Shown here in pieces: positions 54,265 to 63,040 of a DNA stretch of 64,000 bases; positions within the stretch are counted from its first letter, which is position 1, and each line of letters begins with the position of its first letter. The stretch covers positions 273,112 to 337,111 of the forward strand of contig DYKB01000001.1 of assembly GCA_020722815.1 (NCBI GenBank). Direction: 5' to 3'. The notes beneath the pieces were generated by a model. That model was given only the letters and a program-made list of their open reading frames with translations, made no database searches and had not been told where the DNA came from. Source of the DNA: Caldithrix sp. (lineage in GTDB: Bacteria > Zhuqueibacterota > Zhuqueibacteria > Thermofontimicrobiales > Sulfurfontimicrobiaceae). A program made the position numbers and the translations under genes.

Positions 54265-55164
54265 ATGCAACTTGAAAAATGGATAATTGAAATGACGGGA
54301 CGTCTGAAATTTTTTATAAAACTTTTAGGATTAGCCAGTGTCAATTTTTTATTGGTGCTAATTGTTTTATTTATTCTATCGACAAAAACCACCATCCCTC
54401 CTAAGGAACCAAACACACTCCGCATCGCCTGTGCCAATGTAAATTATCGAAATCAATATCTGGAAGAATTACACGCCCAATTATATAAACTTGATGCTGA
54501 TATATTGATAATCAATGAGTGGAGTGGACAAAATCCGGCACCGGATTCATTATCGGGCATGAAAATGTTATTTGGTGAAATTGCGGAAAAACATGGCACG
54601 GCGGTATTGGTGAATGAAAAAATGCAGGGAATTATTCGAGCTGAATCTTTTTACACTTCTATCCGGGAAAATCAGAATTGCCGCGACCCGATGGCGGCAA
54701 TCCGCCTCGCTTCGGATTCGTTTGTCATGTCGATCATCGGGGTTCATGTGCCGCCGCCACATTTAAAAAAATGCCGTAAATTTCGTGAACCATCACTCGA
54801 TGAGCTTGTTAATTTTGTTCGTAATGGTCAGGCAAAAAATACGATAAATGTTATTCAAAAAAATGATCCACTTATTATTATGGGCGATTTTAATTCTCTG
54901 AAAACAGATACCAAAATAAAACAATTTTTGAATACTGGTCTGGTTGATGTCATATCGGAACATGTAAAAGGTTATTGTCCGACCTGGCCGGCCCGGGTTC
55001 CACATTTTAAGTCATTGTATTTTATCCCGTTAGTGCCTGTAATTCGGATTGATCATATTTTTGCTTCGAGGTTACTAAATATCAAAAACGCCGGGTGTTT
55101 TAAAATTCCCGGCTCAGATCACCGTGGTCTGTTTCTTGATACCGTGTATCCGGAACGCGAGTAG
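54265..55164 (+). CDS. Membrane-anchored endonuclease/exonuclease/phosphatase-family protein
   Basis: A 299-residue protein with one N-terminal membrane helix (about 18-36) and an EEP-fold catalytic domain. The fold is shown by RIACANVNYRN at the start, INEWSG (the metal-binding Glu), IIGVHVPPP, IIMGDFNSLKTD (Asp/Asn), RIDHIFAS (Asp-His) and GSDHRGLF (final His). The active-site set is complete, so it should hydrolyse a phosphodiester or phosphomonoester outside the membrane. VanJ-like proteins share this layout. The substrate is unknown. An ATG nine codons further in is an alternative start. Confidence 0.82.
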   Translation: MQLEKWIIEMTGRLKFFIKLLGLASVNFLLVLIVLFILSTKTTIPPKEPNTLRIACANVNYRNQYLEELHAQLYKLDADILIINEWSGQNPAPDSLSGMKMLFGEIAEKHGTAVLVNEKMQGIIRAESFYTSIRENQNCRDPMAAIRLASDSFVMSIIGVHVPPPHLKKCRKFREPSLDELVNFVRNGQAKNTINVIQKNDPLIIMGDFNSLKTDTKIKQFLNTGLVDVISEHVKGYCPTWPARVPHFKSLYFIPLVPVIRIDHIFASRLLNIKNAGCFKIPGSDHRGLFLDTVYPERE

Positions 55165-55248
55165 AAAAAGTTTTGTCTTGGAAATCGGAATTCAGAAGTG
55201 ATCCGGGTATAAAATCAATATTTTATTAACTTTTAATTCACAAAAAAC

Positions 55249-55277
55249 TTGATTTTTAGTTGAATATTTAATACATT
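55249..55277 (+). promoter_or_regulatory. Possible sigma70-type promoter upstream of the guanylyltransferase
   Basis: TTGATT (55249-55254), a 17-base spacer and TACATT (55272-55277). It lies 175 bases before the ATG, implying a long leader in which nothing else is visible. Confidence 0.4.
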
Positions 55278-55452
55278 CGTTTAATGGTGTATTATTTGAA
55301 ATTTTAAATTTGGGATGCTTGATTTTATTTAGCATAAGATATCAATTAATAGTCAAGATTAATGTTCGATGTCGAGAGAGATTGTTGTTTATTGTATTAA
55401 GAAGTACTCGATTGCCTCAAAAATGGAATTTTAAAAATCATAGGAGTTGAAG

Positions 55453-56523
55453 ATGTTCATTGTAATCATGGCTGGTGGTGTTGGAACGCGATTTTGGCCC
55501 AAAAGCAGAAAGAAAACACCAAAACAGCTTTTAAATATTGTCGGCGAAAAGTCCATGATTCGGGCTTCGGTGGACCGATTGGGCAAACTGGTCAATCGAG
55601 ACAATCTCTTTGTTGTTGCAACTGAAGAGCAGCACGAGGGAATTTTAGCGCATTTACCGCTGCTAAAGCCAGAAAATTTGATTTTAGAACCAAAAGGTAA
55701 AAATACAGCCCCTTGTATTGGTTTGACAGCGCTCTATTTGCGACGAATCAATCCTGACGAAGTCATGGTGATTTTGCCGGCGGATCACCTGGTTGAGGAT
55801 GAAGCGCAGTTTCAGGAGATTTTGCTGAATGCAGAAAAAATTGCCTTACAAACTCAAAATTTGGTAACGATAGGAATTCAACCAACTTATCCGTCGACGG
55901 GATATGGCTATATTCAATACAATGGAATGATTCCAAATGATTTTAATATTAAGGCCTATCATGTCAAAACATTCGCCGAAAAGCCCGATAAAAAAACGGC
56001 AGAACTCTTTTTAGAAAGTGGTGATTTTGTCTGGAACAGTGGCGTATTTATCTGGCAGGTGAAAACGATTCTGACCGCTATCGAAGAATATATGCCAGGA
56101 TTATATGATAGTTTGATGGAAATTGATAAAGTTATTGGAACATCAGATGAAGAATCGGTATTAAATAAAGTGTACTGTCAAATCAAAGGTAAATCAATCG
56201 ATTATGGCATTATGGAACAGGCGAAACAGGTTGCCGTTTTAAAGGGCGAATTTGGATGGAATGATCTCGGTAGCTGGGATGAGGTCTATAAAATCAGCCC
56301 GAAAGATGAAAATCAAAATGTTTTAAAGGGAAATCATGTATTAAAAGACGTCCATGACTGTCTGATTGATTCCCCGAACAAAACAGTTGCCGCACTTGGC
56401 ATTCAAAACCTGATAATAGTTGATACCGGCGATGCGCTTTTGATTTGCCAGAAAGACCAGGCACAGAATGTCAAAGAGCTGGTTGAAATTATGAAGCGGA
56501 AAAATTTGGATGAATTATTATGA
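55453..56523 (+). CDS. manC: Mannose-1-phosphate guanylyltransferase
   Basis: A 356-residue nucleotidyltransferase forming GDP-mannose from mannose-1-phosphate and GTP. The N-terminal signature is IMAGGVGTRFWPKSRKKTPKQ, with LEPKGKNTAPCIGL, VILPADHLVED, GYIQYN, FAEKPDKKTAELFL and VWNSGVF as further family segments. The C-terminal mannose-6-phosphate isomerase domain of the bifunctional form is absent. The ATG at 55453 has TAGGAG 6 bases upstream; a TTG two codons earlier would sit on that site. It overlaps the next small gene by 4 bases. Confidence 0.92.
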   Translation: MFIVIMAGGVGTRFWPKSRKKTPKQLLNIVGEKSMIRASVDRLGKLVNRDNLFVVATEEQHEGILAHLPLLKPENLILEPKGKNTAPCIGLTALYLRRINPDEVMVILPADHLVEDEAQFQEILLNAEKIALQTQNLVTIGIQPTYPSTGYGYIQYNGMIPNDFNIKAYHVKTFAEKPDKKTAELFLESGDFVWNSGVFIWQVKTILTAIEEYMPGLYDSLMEIDKVIGTSDEESVLNKVYCQIKGKSIDYGIMEQAKQVAVLKGEFGWNDLGSWDEVYKISPKDENQNVLKGNHVLKDVHDCLIDSPNKTVAALGIQNLIIVDTGDALLICQKDQAQNVKELVEIMKRKNLDELL

Positions 56524-56801
56524 AAGATAGTGAGATTTTGGGACATCTGGAACAGTTGACCCAAAATTTATCAATTGATCTGCGTTATGAAAAAGGAGAT
56601 TTTTCCGGGGGACTTTGCCGGGTAAATGATAAACAAATGATGATCATCAATAAAAGATTATCCGATGATCAAAAAATAAAAGTTTTTGCCAGAGCCATTG
56701 CTCAGTTGAATCTTGATAATATTTATATTTTACCCGCTATTCGGGAAATTATCGAAGAACAGCTTCAAGAAAAACGACTCCCAACGAGTGCTGGTCCATA
56801 A
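56520..56801 (+). CDS. Small conserved-looking protein of unknown function
   Basis: A 93-residue protein that overlaps the end of the guanylyltransferase gene (ATGA), so the two are translationally coupled. It is soluble, with an N-terminal helix, the segment RYEKGDFSGGLCRVNDKQMMIINK and helical stretches ending ILPAIREIIEEQL. The GGLCR(V/L) and NK(R) pattern recalls short uncharacterised proteins seen in other FCB-group genomes, but I know no function. There is no membrane segment or recognisable binding motif. Confidence 0.7.
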   Translation: MKDSEILGHLEQLTQNLSIDLRYEKGDFSGGLCRVNDKQMMIINKRLSDDQKIKVFARAIAQLNLDNIYILPAIREIIEEQLQEKRLPTSAGP

Positions 56802-56881
56802 AAACTTGCATTCAAAATAAAGATAGAAAATTTCTTAACTTTAAATAGAACATTTACTTATATTTATTTGGAGGCTGGTTG

Positions 56882-57343
56882 ATGGACGCTCGAGATTTGG
56901 TTAAGTTTTTTAATGAAAAGCTATTCATCGCGAATTTACAGTCAAAAACAAAAGATGAATGCCTGATTGAACTGGTTAAAAAATTCGAAGAAAATCGGCT
57001 TATTCGAAATATGAAAATTTTGCTGGAGATGTTAAAACAGCGGGAACATCTGGGCAGCACTGGCATTGGGAAAGGCATCGCGATTCCTCACGGCAGAACC
57101 ACCGCCGTTGAGGATGTTATGATTGCATTCGGTTATTCGGCGGCTGGTATCGAATATGACTCAATCGATCAAAAGCCTGTTCATTTAATTTTCATGGTGA
57201 TTGCTCCCCCAATTGAACGGGATAATAAATATTTACCCGTACTGGGTAAATTGGTTGAAGTTTTAAATAATGACGTCCGCCGAAAAATGGTGATGAACGT
57301 TAAAAATTTTAGTGATTTAATAAAATGCTTTAGCGAGGTTTAA
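56882..57343 (+). CDS. PTS EIIA type-2 (PtsN-like) protein
   Basis: A 153-residue EIIA domain of the fructose/nitrogen type. The phospho-acceptor is His70 in GKGIAIPHGRT, followed by the conserved segment DGxxYDSxDxxPVHLIFMVIAP-like reading YDSIDQKPVHLIFMV. No EIIB, EIIC or Hpr gene is adjacent, so a regulatory PtsN-like role is more likely than sugar transport. The ATG at 56882 is preferred because GGAGG lies 7 bases upstream; a TTG one codon earlier would be too close. It is followed after 4 bases by the zinc-ribbon protein. Confidence 0.87.
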   Translation: MDARDLVKFFNEKLFIANLQSKTKDECLIELVKKFEENRLIRNMKILLEMLKQREHLGSTGIGKGIAIPHGRTTAVEDVMIAFGYSAAGIEYDSIDQKPVHLIFMVIAPPIERDNKYLPVLGKLVEVLNNDVRRKMVMNVKNFSDLIKCFSEV

Positions 57344-57347
57344 GAAT

Positions 57348-57683
57348 ATGTTAAAAAAAGACCTTGATCAACTGGTCTTCCTGCAAGACTTGGATATGAT
57401 GCTGGATGAGCGCGAAGAAGTTAAAAAGCTTGGTTTTGATGTTACCGGGCAGAAAATGCTTGAGGATGAACGTACTGAATTGGCCAATAAAATTAGCCGA
57501 CCGTTGCTTTACACCTATGAAAAGTTACGTAAACGTTATAAAAGAGCCATTGTGCCAGTAAAAAATAGCACCTGCCTCGGTTGTTTTATGAAAGTCCCGA
57601 CTTCCCTGTCGGTTCGGGGGCGAGAAGATGCCGGCGTTTTTACCTGTGAAGGCTGTGGCCGTATCTTGTATTGGATCGAATAA
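57348..57683 (+). CDS. Short coiled-coil/C4 zinc-ribbon protein
   Basis: A 111-residue protein. A helical N-terminal part (about 1-70) is followed by a C-terminal zinc ribbon with Cys pairs in STCLGCFMKVP and FTCEGCGRIL, as in the C4-type zinc-ribbon (CdsZ/zf-RING_7) proteins. Those usually have a much longer coiled coil (about 240 residues), so this is a shortened version. It may bind nucleic acid or a translation component (inference). It is in an apparent operon with the PtsN-like gene. Confidence 0.75.
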   Translation: MLKKDLDQLVFLQDLDMMLDEREEVKKLGFDVTGQKMLEDERTELANKISRPLLYTYEKLRKRYKRAIVPVKNSTCLGCFMKVPTSLSVRGREDAGVFTCEGCGRILYWIE

Positions 57684-57716
57684 TTTTTAAAAATCGAGTC
57701 GAAACGCCTTGCTTAA

Positions 57717-58844
57717 TTATTGAATTGGTTTCTGGTACATTCGATATGTTTTATAAATATGTGCACCGATTAATTTGGCGGCACGATTCATCATTGTATT
57801 GGTATCCAGAATCCAGGAGAACTCACCCCATTTATATCCCTTGGCCACCCCATGTCGATAGGTTTCCCAATAGAAAACAGTATCGATCCCCCGACGCTGG
57901 TATTCCGGAATCACTCCCATAATGATCACGCGTACGCCATTAATTTTTCGTTTGTGCCAGAGGATTTTAAATAAACCAAATGGAAAAAGCCTTCCATTCG
58001 CATGCTTAAGCGCCTGATTCATATCGGGAACTGCCAGTGAAAAACCGACAGGTCTCCCATTATCCTCGGCCATATACACGATTTCCGGATCAATTGCCAT
58101 TTTCAGGCTTTCGGCAATATGTTTAATTTCATTGTCGGTTAATGGAACAAAGCCCCAATTCGGTGCCCAGGCCTGATTATAGACCTGTTTGACCTTTTCC
58201 ACTTCGTTCCAGAAATCTTTAACATTGATCTGGCGAATGGTTACATTTAACCGTGCCTTTATTTCTTCGGCCAGTTTTATGACGCGCTCCGGAAATTTCT
58301 TTTCTGTACTTAGATAATAAGCATACAAATCCATCGCCTTGATAAAACCATAATTTTCAATTAATTGTTGATAATATGGCGGATTGTAGGTCATTAAAAT
58401 GACGGGGCTCTTATCAAACGCATCAACCAATAAACCACAGGTATCATTTTGTGAATAATTTTCTGGCCCGCGTATGGCTTCCAGATTTTTCTCGCGGCAC
58501 CAGTTGGCAGCAGCATCAAAAAGTTTATTGGCTACCTCCTGGTCATTGATACATTCGAAAAAGCCGAAAAAGCCAATATTTTCTTTGTGAACCTGAATAT
58601 GCCGATTATTCTTAATTGCTGCAATTCGCCCAACGGTCTCTCCGTTTTTTTGGGCAATGTAAAATTCAACCTCGGAATGTTCAAAAAAGGGATACTTCTT
58701 TCGATCCATCATCTCTTTCAGTTCCAGAATTAATTGTGGGACCCAATTGGGATCATTCTTATAGACTTTCCACGGCAGTTTGATAAATTTTTTCTGCTCT
58801 TTTTTTGAATGAACTGTAATAATTTCAATCTGTTTGTCGCTCAT
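57717..58844 (-). CDS. GNAT-like acetyltransferase family protein
   Basis: A 375-residue protein with two GNAT-like regions. The first (about 5-130) includes VYKNDPNWVPQL, YIAQKNGETVGRIAAI and GFFGFFECINDQEVANKLFDAA, then RGPENYSQNDTCGLLVDAF. The second (about 175-370) includes AEDNGRPVGFSLAVPDMN, RVIIMGVIPEYQRRGID (the acetyl-CoA-binding R/Q-x-x-G-x-x type loop) and EFSWILDTNTMMNRAA. The family is common in environmental bacteria and uncharacterised; the acceptor is unknown. It is convergent with the zinc-ribbon gene. GGAGGAAA precedes the ATG. Confidence 0.78.
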   Translation of the reverse strand: MSDKQIEIITVHSKKEQKKFIKLPWKVYKNDPNWVPQLILELKEMMDRKKYPFFEHSEVEFYIAQKNGETVGRIAAIKNNRHIQVHKENIGFFGFFECINDQEVANKLFDAAANWCREKNLEAIRGPENYSQNDTCGLLVDAFDKSPVILMTYNPPYYQQLIENYGFIKAMDLYAYYLSTEKKFPERVIKLAEEIKARLNVTIRQINVKDFWNEVEKVKQVYNQAWAPNWGFVPLTDNEIKHIAESLKMAIDPEIVYMAEDNGRPVGFSLAVPDMNQALKHANGRLFPFGLFKILWHKRKINGVRVIIMGVIPEYQRRGIDTVFYWETYRHGVAKGYKWGEFSWILDTNTMMNRAAKLIGAHIYKTYRMYQKPIQ

Positions 58845-59058
58845 ATTTCCTCCTCTGTTTAACAGAATGTAACAAATATATGAATAAAATTTTAAATTTC
58901 AAGTATAAAGTTGGGTTGAGTAATAATTAATTCGTCATATCGGATAATTTTAAACCACCGATTTGTCCGATTTCACCGTTGTATGAAAAGAACGTGAACC
59001 GGATATAATCGGTGGCGAAAAGATAGGTTTTGTTTTATTAATTTTCATTACTTTTAGC

Positions 59059-59087
59059 TTGCAAATGCAGCGAAAAATTTTTATTTT
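59059..59087 (+). promoter_or_regulatory. Possible sigma70-type promoter of the epimerase-sppA pair
   Basis: TTGCAA (59059-59064), a 17-base spacer and TATTTT (59082-59087), 44 bases before the epimerase ATG. Weaker than the tRNA or icd promoters. Confidence 0.4.
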
Positions 59088-59131
59088 TGTCAAAATTGCC
59101 AATTCATTGAAAAATAGAAGCGAAATCGTCT

Positions 59132-60112
59132 ATGAAAGCATTGATTACAGGTGGTAATGGATTTATCGGCAGTTTTTTGATTGAAAAATTGCTGCATAAA
59201 AATTTTGAAATTCACTGCTTAATTCGGAAAACCAGTAACTTAAAATGGCTCAATGGCTTACCGGTTCAATACGTTTATGGTGATATTACGCAACCGGATT
59301 CATTGAGTGTGGCCGTTCGGGGAATTGATTATGTATTTCATGTCGGCGGCTTAACAAAAGCTTTGAAACCTGCGGACTATTTTCTCGTAAATACGCAGGG
59401 TACAGCAAATTTGCTGACTGCTTGCTCGAAAGAGAATCTAGAACTTAAAAAATTTGTTTTTGTTTCCAGTCTGGCGGCATCGGGACCCTCGCCGGATGGA
59501 CAGCCATTAACTGAACTGGCGCCGGCTGCACCGCTGACGCCTTATGGAAAGAGCAAAGCCGAAGCCGAAGGACTCGTTTTATCATACAAGGAAAAGTTTC
59601 CAGTGACAATTTTGCGCCCGCCGCCGGTTTATGGACCGCGGGATGTGGATGTCTTTGAAATTTTTAAATATGTCAATAAACGACTCAAGCTCCGATTGCT
59701 GGGTCCGGAGCGGCTTACCAGCATGATTTATGTGCAGGATCTGGTAGATGGCATCATCCTCGCCGCGGAAAAGGAACAGGCCAACGGGCAAATTTATTTT
59801 CTGACGGATGGTGGATACTATTCGTGGAAACAAATTAATAATTTGATTCAAAAAGCATTAAATAAAAAGGCTTTTTCGATAACTTTACCTCCTTTTATGC
59901 TGGATATCGCGGCCGAATTGAGTGAATGGACTGCGAAATTAACGCGAAAAGCCGCGGTTTTGAATCACCACAAAGCGCTGGAAATGAAACAACAGTTCTG
60001 GATTTGTCGTAACGAAAAGGCAAAAAAAGAGTTAGGATTTTCACCACAATTTACCCTTGAAAAAGGAATTACTGAAACTGTCCGCTGGTATAAAAATGCG
60101 GGCTGGCTCTAA
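59132..60112 (+). CDS. NAD-dependent epimerase/dehydratase (extended SDR)
   Basis: A 326-residue extended short-chain dehydrogenase. The Rossmann motif is TGGNGFIG at the N-terminus, the acidic NAD-region residue is in YGDITQPDSL, the catalytic pair is Tyr138-x3-Lys142 (TPYGKSKAEAE) after the Ser of FVSSLAASG, and ILRPPPVYGPRD is the substrate-region signature. It resembles sugar-nucleotide epimerases and steroid- or hopanoid-type dehydrogenases (HpnA-like); the substrate cannot be decided. It ends 23 bases before the SppA-like gene. Confidence 0.87.
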   Translation: MKALITGGNGFIGSFLIEKLLHKNFEIHCLIRKTSNLKWLNGLPVQYVYGDITQPDSLSVAVRGIDYVFHVGGLTKALKPADYFLVNTQGTANLLTACSKENLELKKFVFVSSLAASGPSPDGQPLTELAPAAPLTPYGKSKAEAEGLVLSYKEKFPVTILRPPPVYGPRDVDVFEIFKYVNKRLKLRLLGPERLTSMIYVQDLVDGIILAAEKEQANGQIYFLTDGGYYSWKQINNLIQKALNKKAFSITLPPFMLDIAAELSEWTAKLTRKAAVLNHHKALEMKQQFWICRNEKAKKELGFSPQFTLEKGITETVRWYKNAGWL

Positions 60113-60135
60113 ATTTTTATCAAGAAGGAGAAAAA

Positions 60136-62580
60136 ATGAAGCAAATTTTGATGATTACTTTGATGTTGACCCTGATCTCAATCCCTGTTTTGAGTCAAAG
60201 CCGAATTCCGGCTTATCACCAACAGGCGGATTTTCTACTCACCTCCCCTGGATCTTTTGGTAACGGGATGCTGGGGTATGTCAATCCGGCCAATCTGGGC
60301 TATCTGCCCGGTTTTGAGATGCGTTATCTGCGTGCTACGGATGATGGCAAATGGACCGATCATGACCGCTGGAGCTTTCTGGCCGCGGCACCGGGTTTTG
60401 GTTTTGGCGTGATTCGCACCCCTTTGGTAATGGATAATCAATCTGTTAAACGCGTAACCGATTATCGCATCGGATTTGGCGGTGGTAATGATGGCTTCAA
60501 TTTTGGATTAGGCTATGGCTGGTCTTCCGGCGATCTGAATGATATTCAACGCGATCGGATTTTTTATCTGGGTGGGCTGGCGCGACCGAATAATTATCTG
60601 TCAATTGGATTAAGTGGCAGTTATGGCGCGAAACATGGCGATTGGGAAGCCATTCTGGATTTGGGCGTACGCCCGCTGGGAACCGATTTTCTGACGGTCT
60701 TTGGCGATTATGCTATTCAGAACGAGAAGAAGTTTGATGAGGCAACCTGGAGCGTTGGCGCCGCCGCGCAGGTATTGCCCGGTATCTTCCTGACCGGCCG
60801 CTATTTTGATTCCAAAGCCTTTACGGCCGGAATTTCATTCAGTTTTGGTAACAGCGGCGTTACCACCCATGCGGCTTACGATAATTCGAATGATCTCAAT
60901 AAAGTCTACTATGGTTTTCGCACTGGCGCCAAAGAATACAGCCTGTTTAATAAAATTTCGGCCATTAAGCCGAATAAATATTTAAAAATGGGATTTAAAG
61001 GCAGCATGACGTATCAGCGCTACCGCTTCTTCGATAAGGGACTTACCTTAAAAGGGACGCTGGAAACAATTCAGAAAGCCATCGATGATCCCGCCGTCGA
61101 AGGGATTGTCCTGAATCTCTATGGCATGCAAATTTCCAGCGAAATGGTCTGGGAGGTTCGTGAAAAGCTGAAACAGTTCAAACTGGCAGGCAAAAAGCTG
61201 GTGGTTTATCTAGATAATGGTGAAATGGGGCAATATCATCTCGCCAGTGTGGCCGATAAAATTATTTTCGATCCCGATGGTACCCTGATACTGAAAGGTT
61301 ACGTCATGGGTCGGACGTATCAGAAAGGAACGCTGGAAAAATTGGGACTGGGATTTGACGAGTGGCGTTTTTTCAAATATAAATCCGCCGTTGAAGATTA
61401 TGCCCGCGAAAGTATGTCCGATGCCGATCGGGTGCAGCGGCAGGCGTTGATTGATAATCAATATGCGCTGGTGAAAAAGGATATTTGTGAGTCCCGCAAA
61501 ATTTCCCCCGAAGAATTTGATAATATTATCAACAATAAAGTCGTTTTTCTCGCTGAAGAAGCGGTCAAGGCCGGTCTGGTCGATACCGTTGGCCGGTGGA
61601 TTGATATTGAAGAAATTTTGAAAAAAGAGACGGGTAAGAAAAAGGGGATGATTGGCGCGGGTCAACTGGCCGGCAATGAACTACCCCGCCGGGATTGGGA
61701 GCCGCAGCCGAAAATTGCCCTGGTTTATGGATTGGGTCCCTGTGCCATGGAAGAAGGCATAAATGGTGTGAAATTGGAGAAAATTTTCACGGCGCTCACC
61801 AACGATCACTCCATCAAAGCTGTTGTATTTCGGGTCGATTCGCCCGGCGGCGCGGTTATGCCCTCCGATATGGTCGCTAATGCCATGAAAAAATGTGCCG
61901 AAAAGAAACCGGTGATTGTCAGTCAGGGTGCAGTAGCCGCTTCCGGTGGCTACTGGATCTCCATGAATGCGGACACGATTGTGGCCGCGCCGAATACGAT
62001 TACTGGTTCAATTGGTGTTATTGGCGGCTGGATCTGGAATAAAAATTTTGGCGAAAAACTGGGCCTTACATCAGATTATGTCAAAGTGGGCGACCATGCC
62101 GATTTTACTTTTGGTATCACTTTGCCCCTGGTTGGTCTGCAAATACCCAATCGCAATTTGACACCGGAAGAACGTGCCAAAATGGAAGCGCAAATCCGCA
62201 CCATGTACGCCAAATTCAAGGCCAAAGTCGCCAAAGGCCGTGGAATGAAAGAAGAAGCGGTGGAAGAAATCGCGCAGGGGCGTGTCTGGACTGGTACCGA
62301 AGGGAAAGAAAAAGGTCTGGTCGATGAGATTGGCGGCCTGGAAACTGCCCTCTTTCTGGCGAAAAAAGCCGCGAAAATTGCAGATGACAAAGACGTGAAG
62401 ATTATTGAATACCCCGAAGCCGAAGCCTTTAACCCCGAAGTCTTTATGCCCAAATTATTGGGCATCAAAAGCAAAATCCTGAAGCCGGATCAGGAATTGG
62501 AATTTTTGAAAATTATTGCGAAGAATCCGGGGCTGCCGGTGGTGGTGTTGAGTCCGGATTTTTATTTGAATGAGAAATAA
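60136..62580 (+). CDS. sppA: SppA-type signal peptide peptidase fused to a barrel-like N-terminus
   Basis: An 814-residue protein. A signal peptide (about 1-21, ending VLSQS) is followed by about 270 residues of alternating Gly/aromatic beta strands (GFGVIRTPLVM, IGFGGGNDGFNFGLGYGW, LGGLARPNNYLSIGLSGSYG, GIFLTGRYFD), which look like an outer-membrane barrel. The tandem SppA 67K-type protease follows (about 295-814). Its expected dyad is present: Lys416 in FFKYKSAVEDYARESM and Ser603 in AVAASGGYW. Classical SppA is anchored by an N-terminal inner-membrane helix; here the barrel replaces it, so the protease would act at the outer membrane or in the periplasm. AAGGAGA precedes the ATG. Confidence 0.88.
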   Translation: MKQILMITLMLTLISIPVLSQSRIPAYHQQADFLLTSPGSFGNGMLGYVNPANLGYLPGFEMRYLRATDDGKWTDHDRWSFLAAAPGFGFGVIRTPLVMDNQSVKRVTDYRIGFGGGNDGFNFGLGYGWSSGDLNDIQRDRIFYLGGLARPNNYLSIGLSGSYGAKHGDWEAILDLGVRPLGTDFLTVFGDYAIQNEKKFDEATWSVGAAAQVLPGIFLTGRYFDSKAFTAGISFSFGNSGVTTHAAYDNSNDLNKVYYGFRTGAKEYSLFNKISAIKPNKYLKMGFKGSMTYQRYRFFDKGLTLKGTLETIQKAIDDPAVEGIVLNLYGMQISSEMVWEVREKLKQFKLAGKKLVVYLDNGEMGQYHLASVADKIIFDPDGTLILKGYVMGRTYQKGTLEKLGLGFDEWRFFKYKSAVEDYARESMSDADRVQRQALIDNQYALVKKDICESRKISPEEFDNIINNKVVFLAEEAVKAGLVDTVGRWIDIEEILKKETGKKKGMIGAGQLAGNELPRRDWEPQPKIALVYGLGPCAMEEGINGVKLEKIFTALTNDHSIKAVVFRVDSPGGAVMPSDMVANAMKKCAEKKPVIVSQGAVAASGGYWISMNADTIVAAPNTITGSIGVIGGWIWNKNFGEKLGLTSDYVKVGDHADFTFGITLPLVGLQIPNRNLTPEERAKMEAQIRTMYAKFKAKVAKGRGMKEEAVEEIAQGRVWTGTEGKEKGLVDEIGGLETALFLAKKAAKIADDKDVKIIEYPEAEAFNPEVFMPKLLGIKSKILKPDQELEFLKIIAKNPGLPVVVLSPDFYLNEK

Positions 62581-62601
62581 GTTAGTTGAATTATAAAATA
62601 T

Positions 62602-62645
62602 AAAGCCTGTTCTGACGGGATGATGTCGGGACAGGCTTTTTTATT
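62602..62645 (+). terminator. Rho-independent terminator after sppA
   Basis: AAAGCCTGT (62602-62610) pairs with ACAGGC (62631-62636), followed by TTTTTTATTTT. Inside, TCTGACGGGA and TGTCGGGA extend the stem in part. Its position 22 bases after the sppA stop fits termination of the epimerase-sppA unit. Confidence 0.75.
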
Positions 62646-62734
62646 TTATTTGAAAAAAACGATGCGCAAAATCAGGTTTTCTTATTGATTTAATGAAAAG
62701 TTTTGTTATATTTTTAGTATGAATAAAAGAAAAT

Positions 62735-62780
62735 GGAACGCGGATGACACGGATTCGACGGATTTTCACCGATTTTTATG
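62735..62780. repeat. Dispersed repeat (AACGCGGATGACACGGATT type)
   Basis: GGAACGCGGATGACACGGAT is followed by TCGACGGATTTTCACCGATT: a periodic CGGATT-rich intergenic motif that is widespread in environmental bacterial genomes. A worn relative lies at 13571-13640. It is not coding. Confidence 0.6.
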
Positions 62781-62825
62781 GCAATAGATCTGTGTCAAGA
62801 CGATTAACGCTGCTGTTTTAATAAT

Positions 62826-62909
62826 TTTGACCTCAATTATTTTGACATTTATCTTATGTGCCCGACAATCAATAGAAGAAAATTTGATGTCAAAATTATT
62901 TGGGTCAAA
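62826..62909. repeat. Imperfect inverted repeat next to the toxin-antitoxin pair
   Basis: The left arm 62826-62848 (beginning TTTGACC and ending TTTTGACAT) is the reverse complement, with 3 mismatches in 23, of the right arm 62887-62909 (beginning ATGTCAAAATTATTTGGG). The arms are separated by 38 bases. The right-arm sequence recurs in direct orientation at 63724-63746 beyond the antitoxin gene. Confidence 0.65.
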
Positions 62910-63040
62910 CTGATAATGACGAATGGTTTTTCTCCTGTCTATAATCCATGTCGTTGGCGTTCTACTGCTCTAAGTAAAACGATAAAAAAATGCGGATCAT
63001 ACTCCGAAATATTGCATTCATTTGTTAAAAAGGTGATCGA

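Larger units (their letters stand above)
62646..63040. other. Repeat-rich intergenic region before the toxin-antitoxin pair
   Basis: It contains a possible promoter (TTGATT 62685-62690, 16-base spacer, TATATT 62707-62712), the dispersed repeat at 62735 and the inverted repeat at 62826. An open frame at 62856-63044 crosses the repeat and has no protein-like features, so it is not called. Confidence 0.5.
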
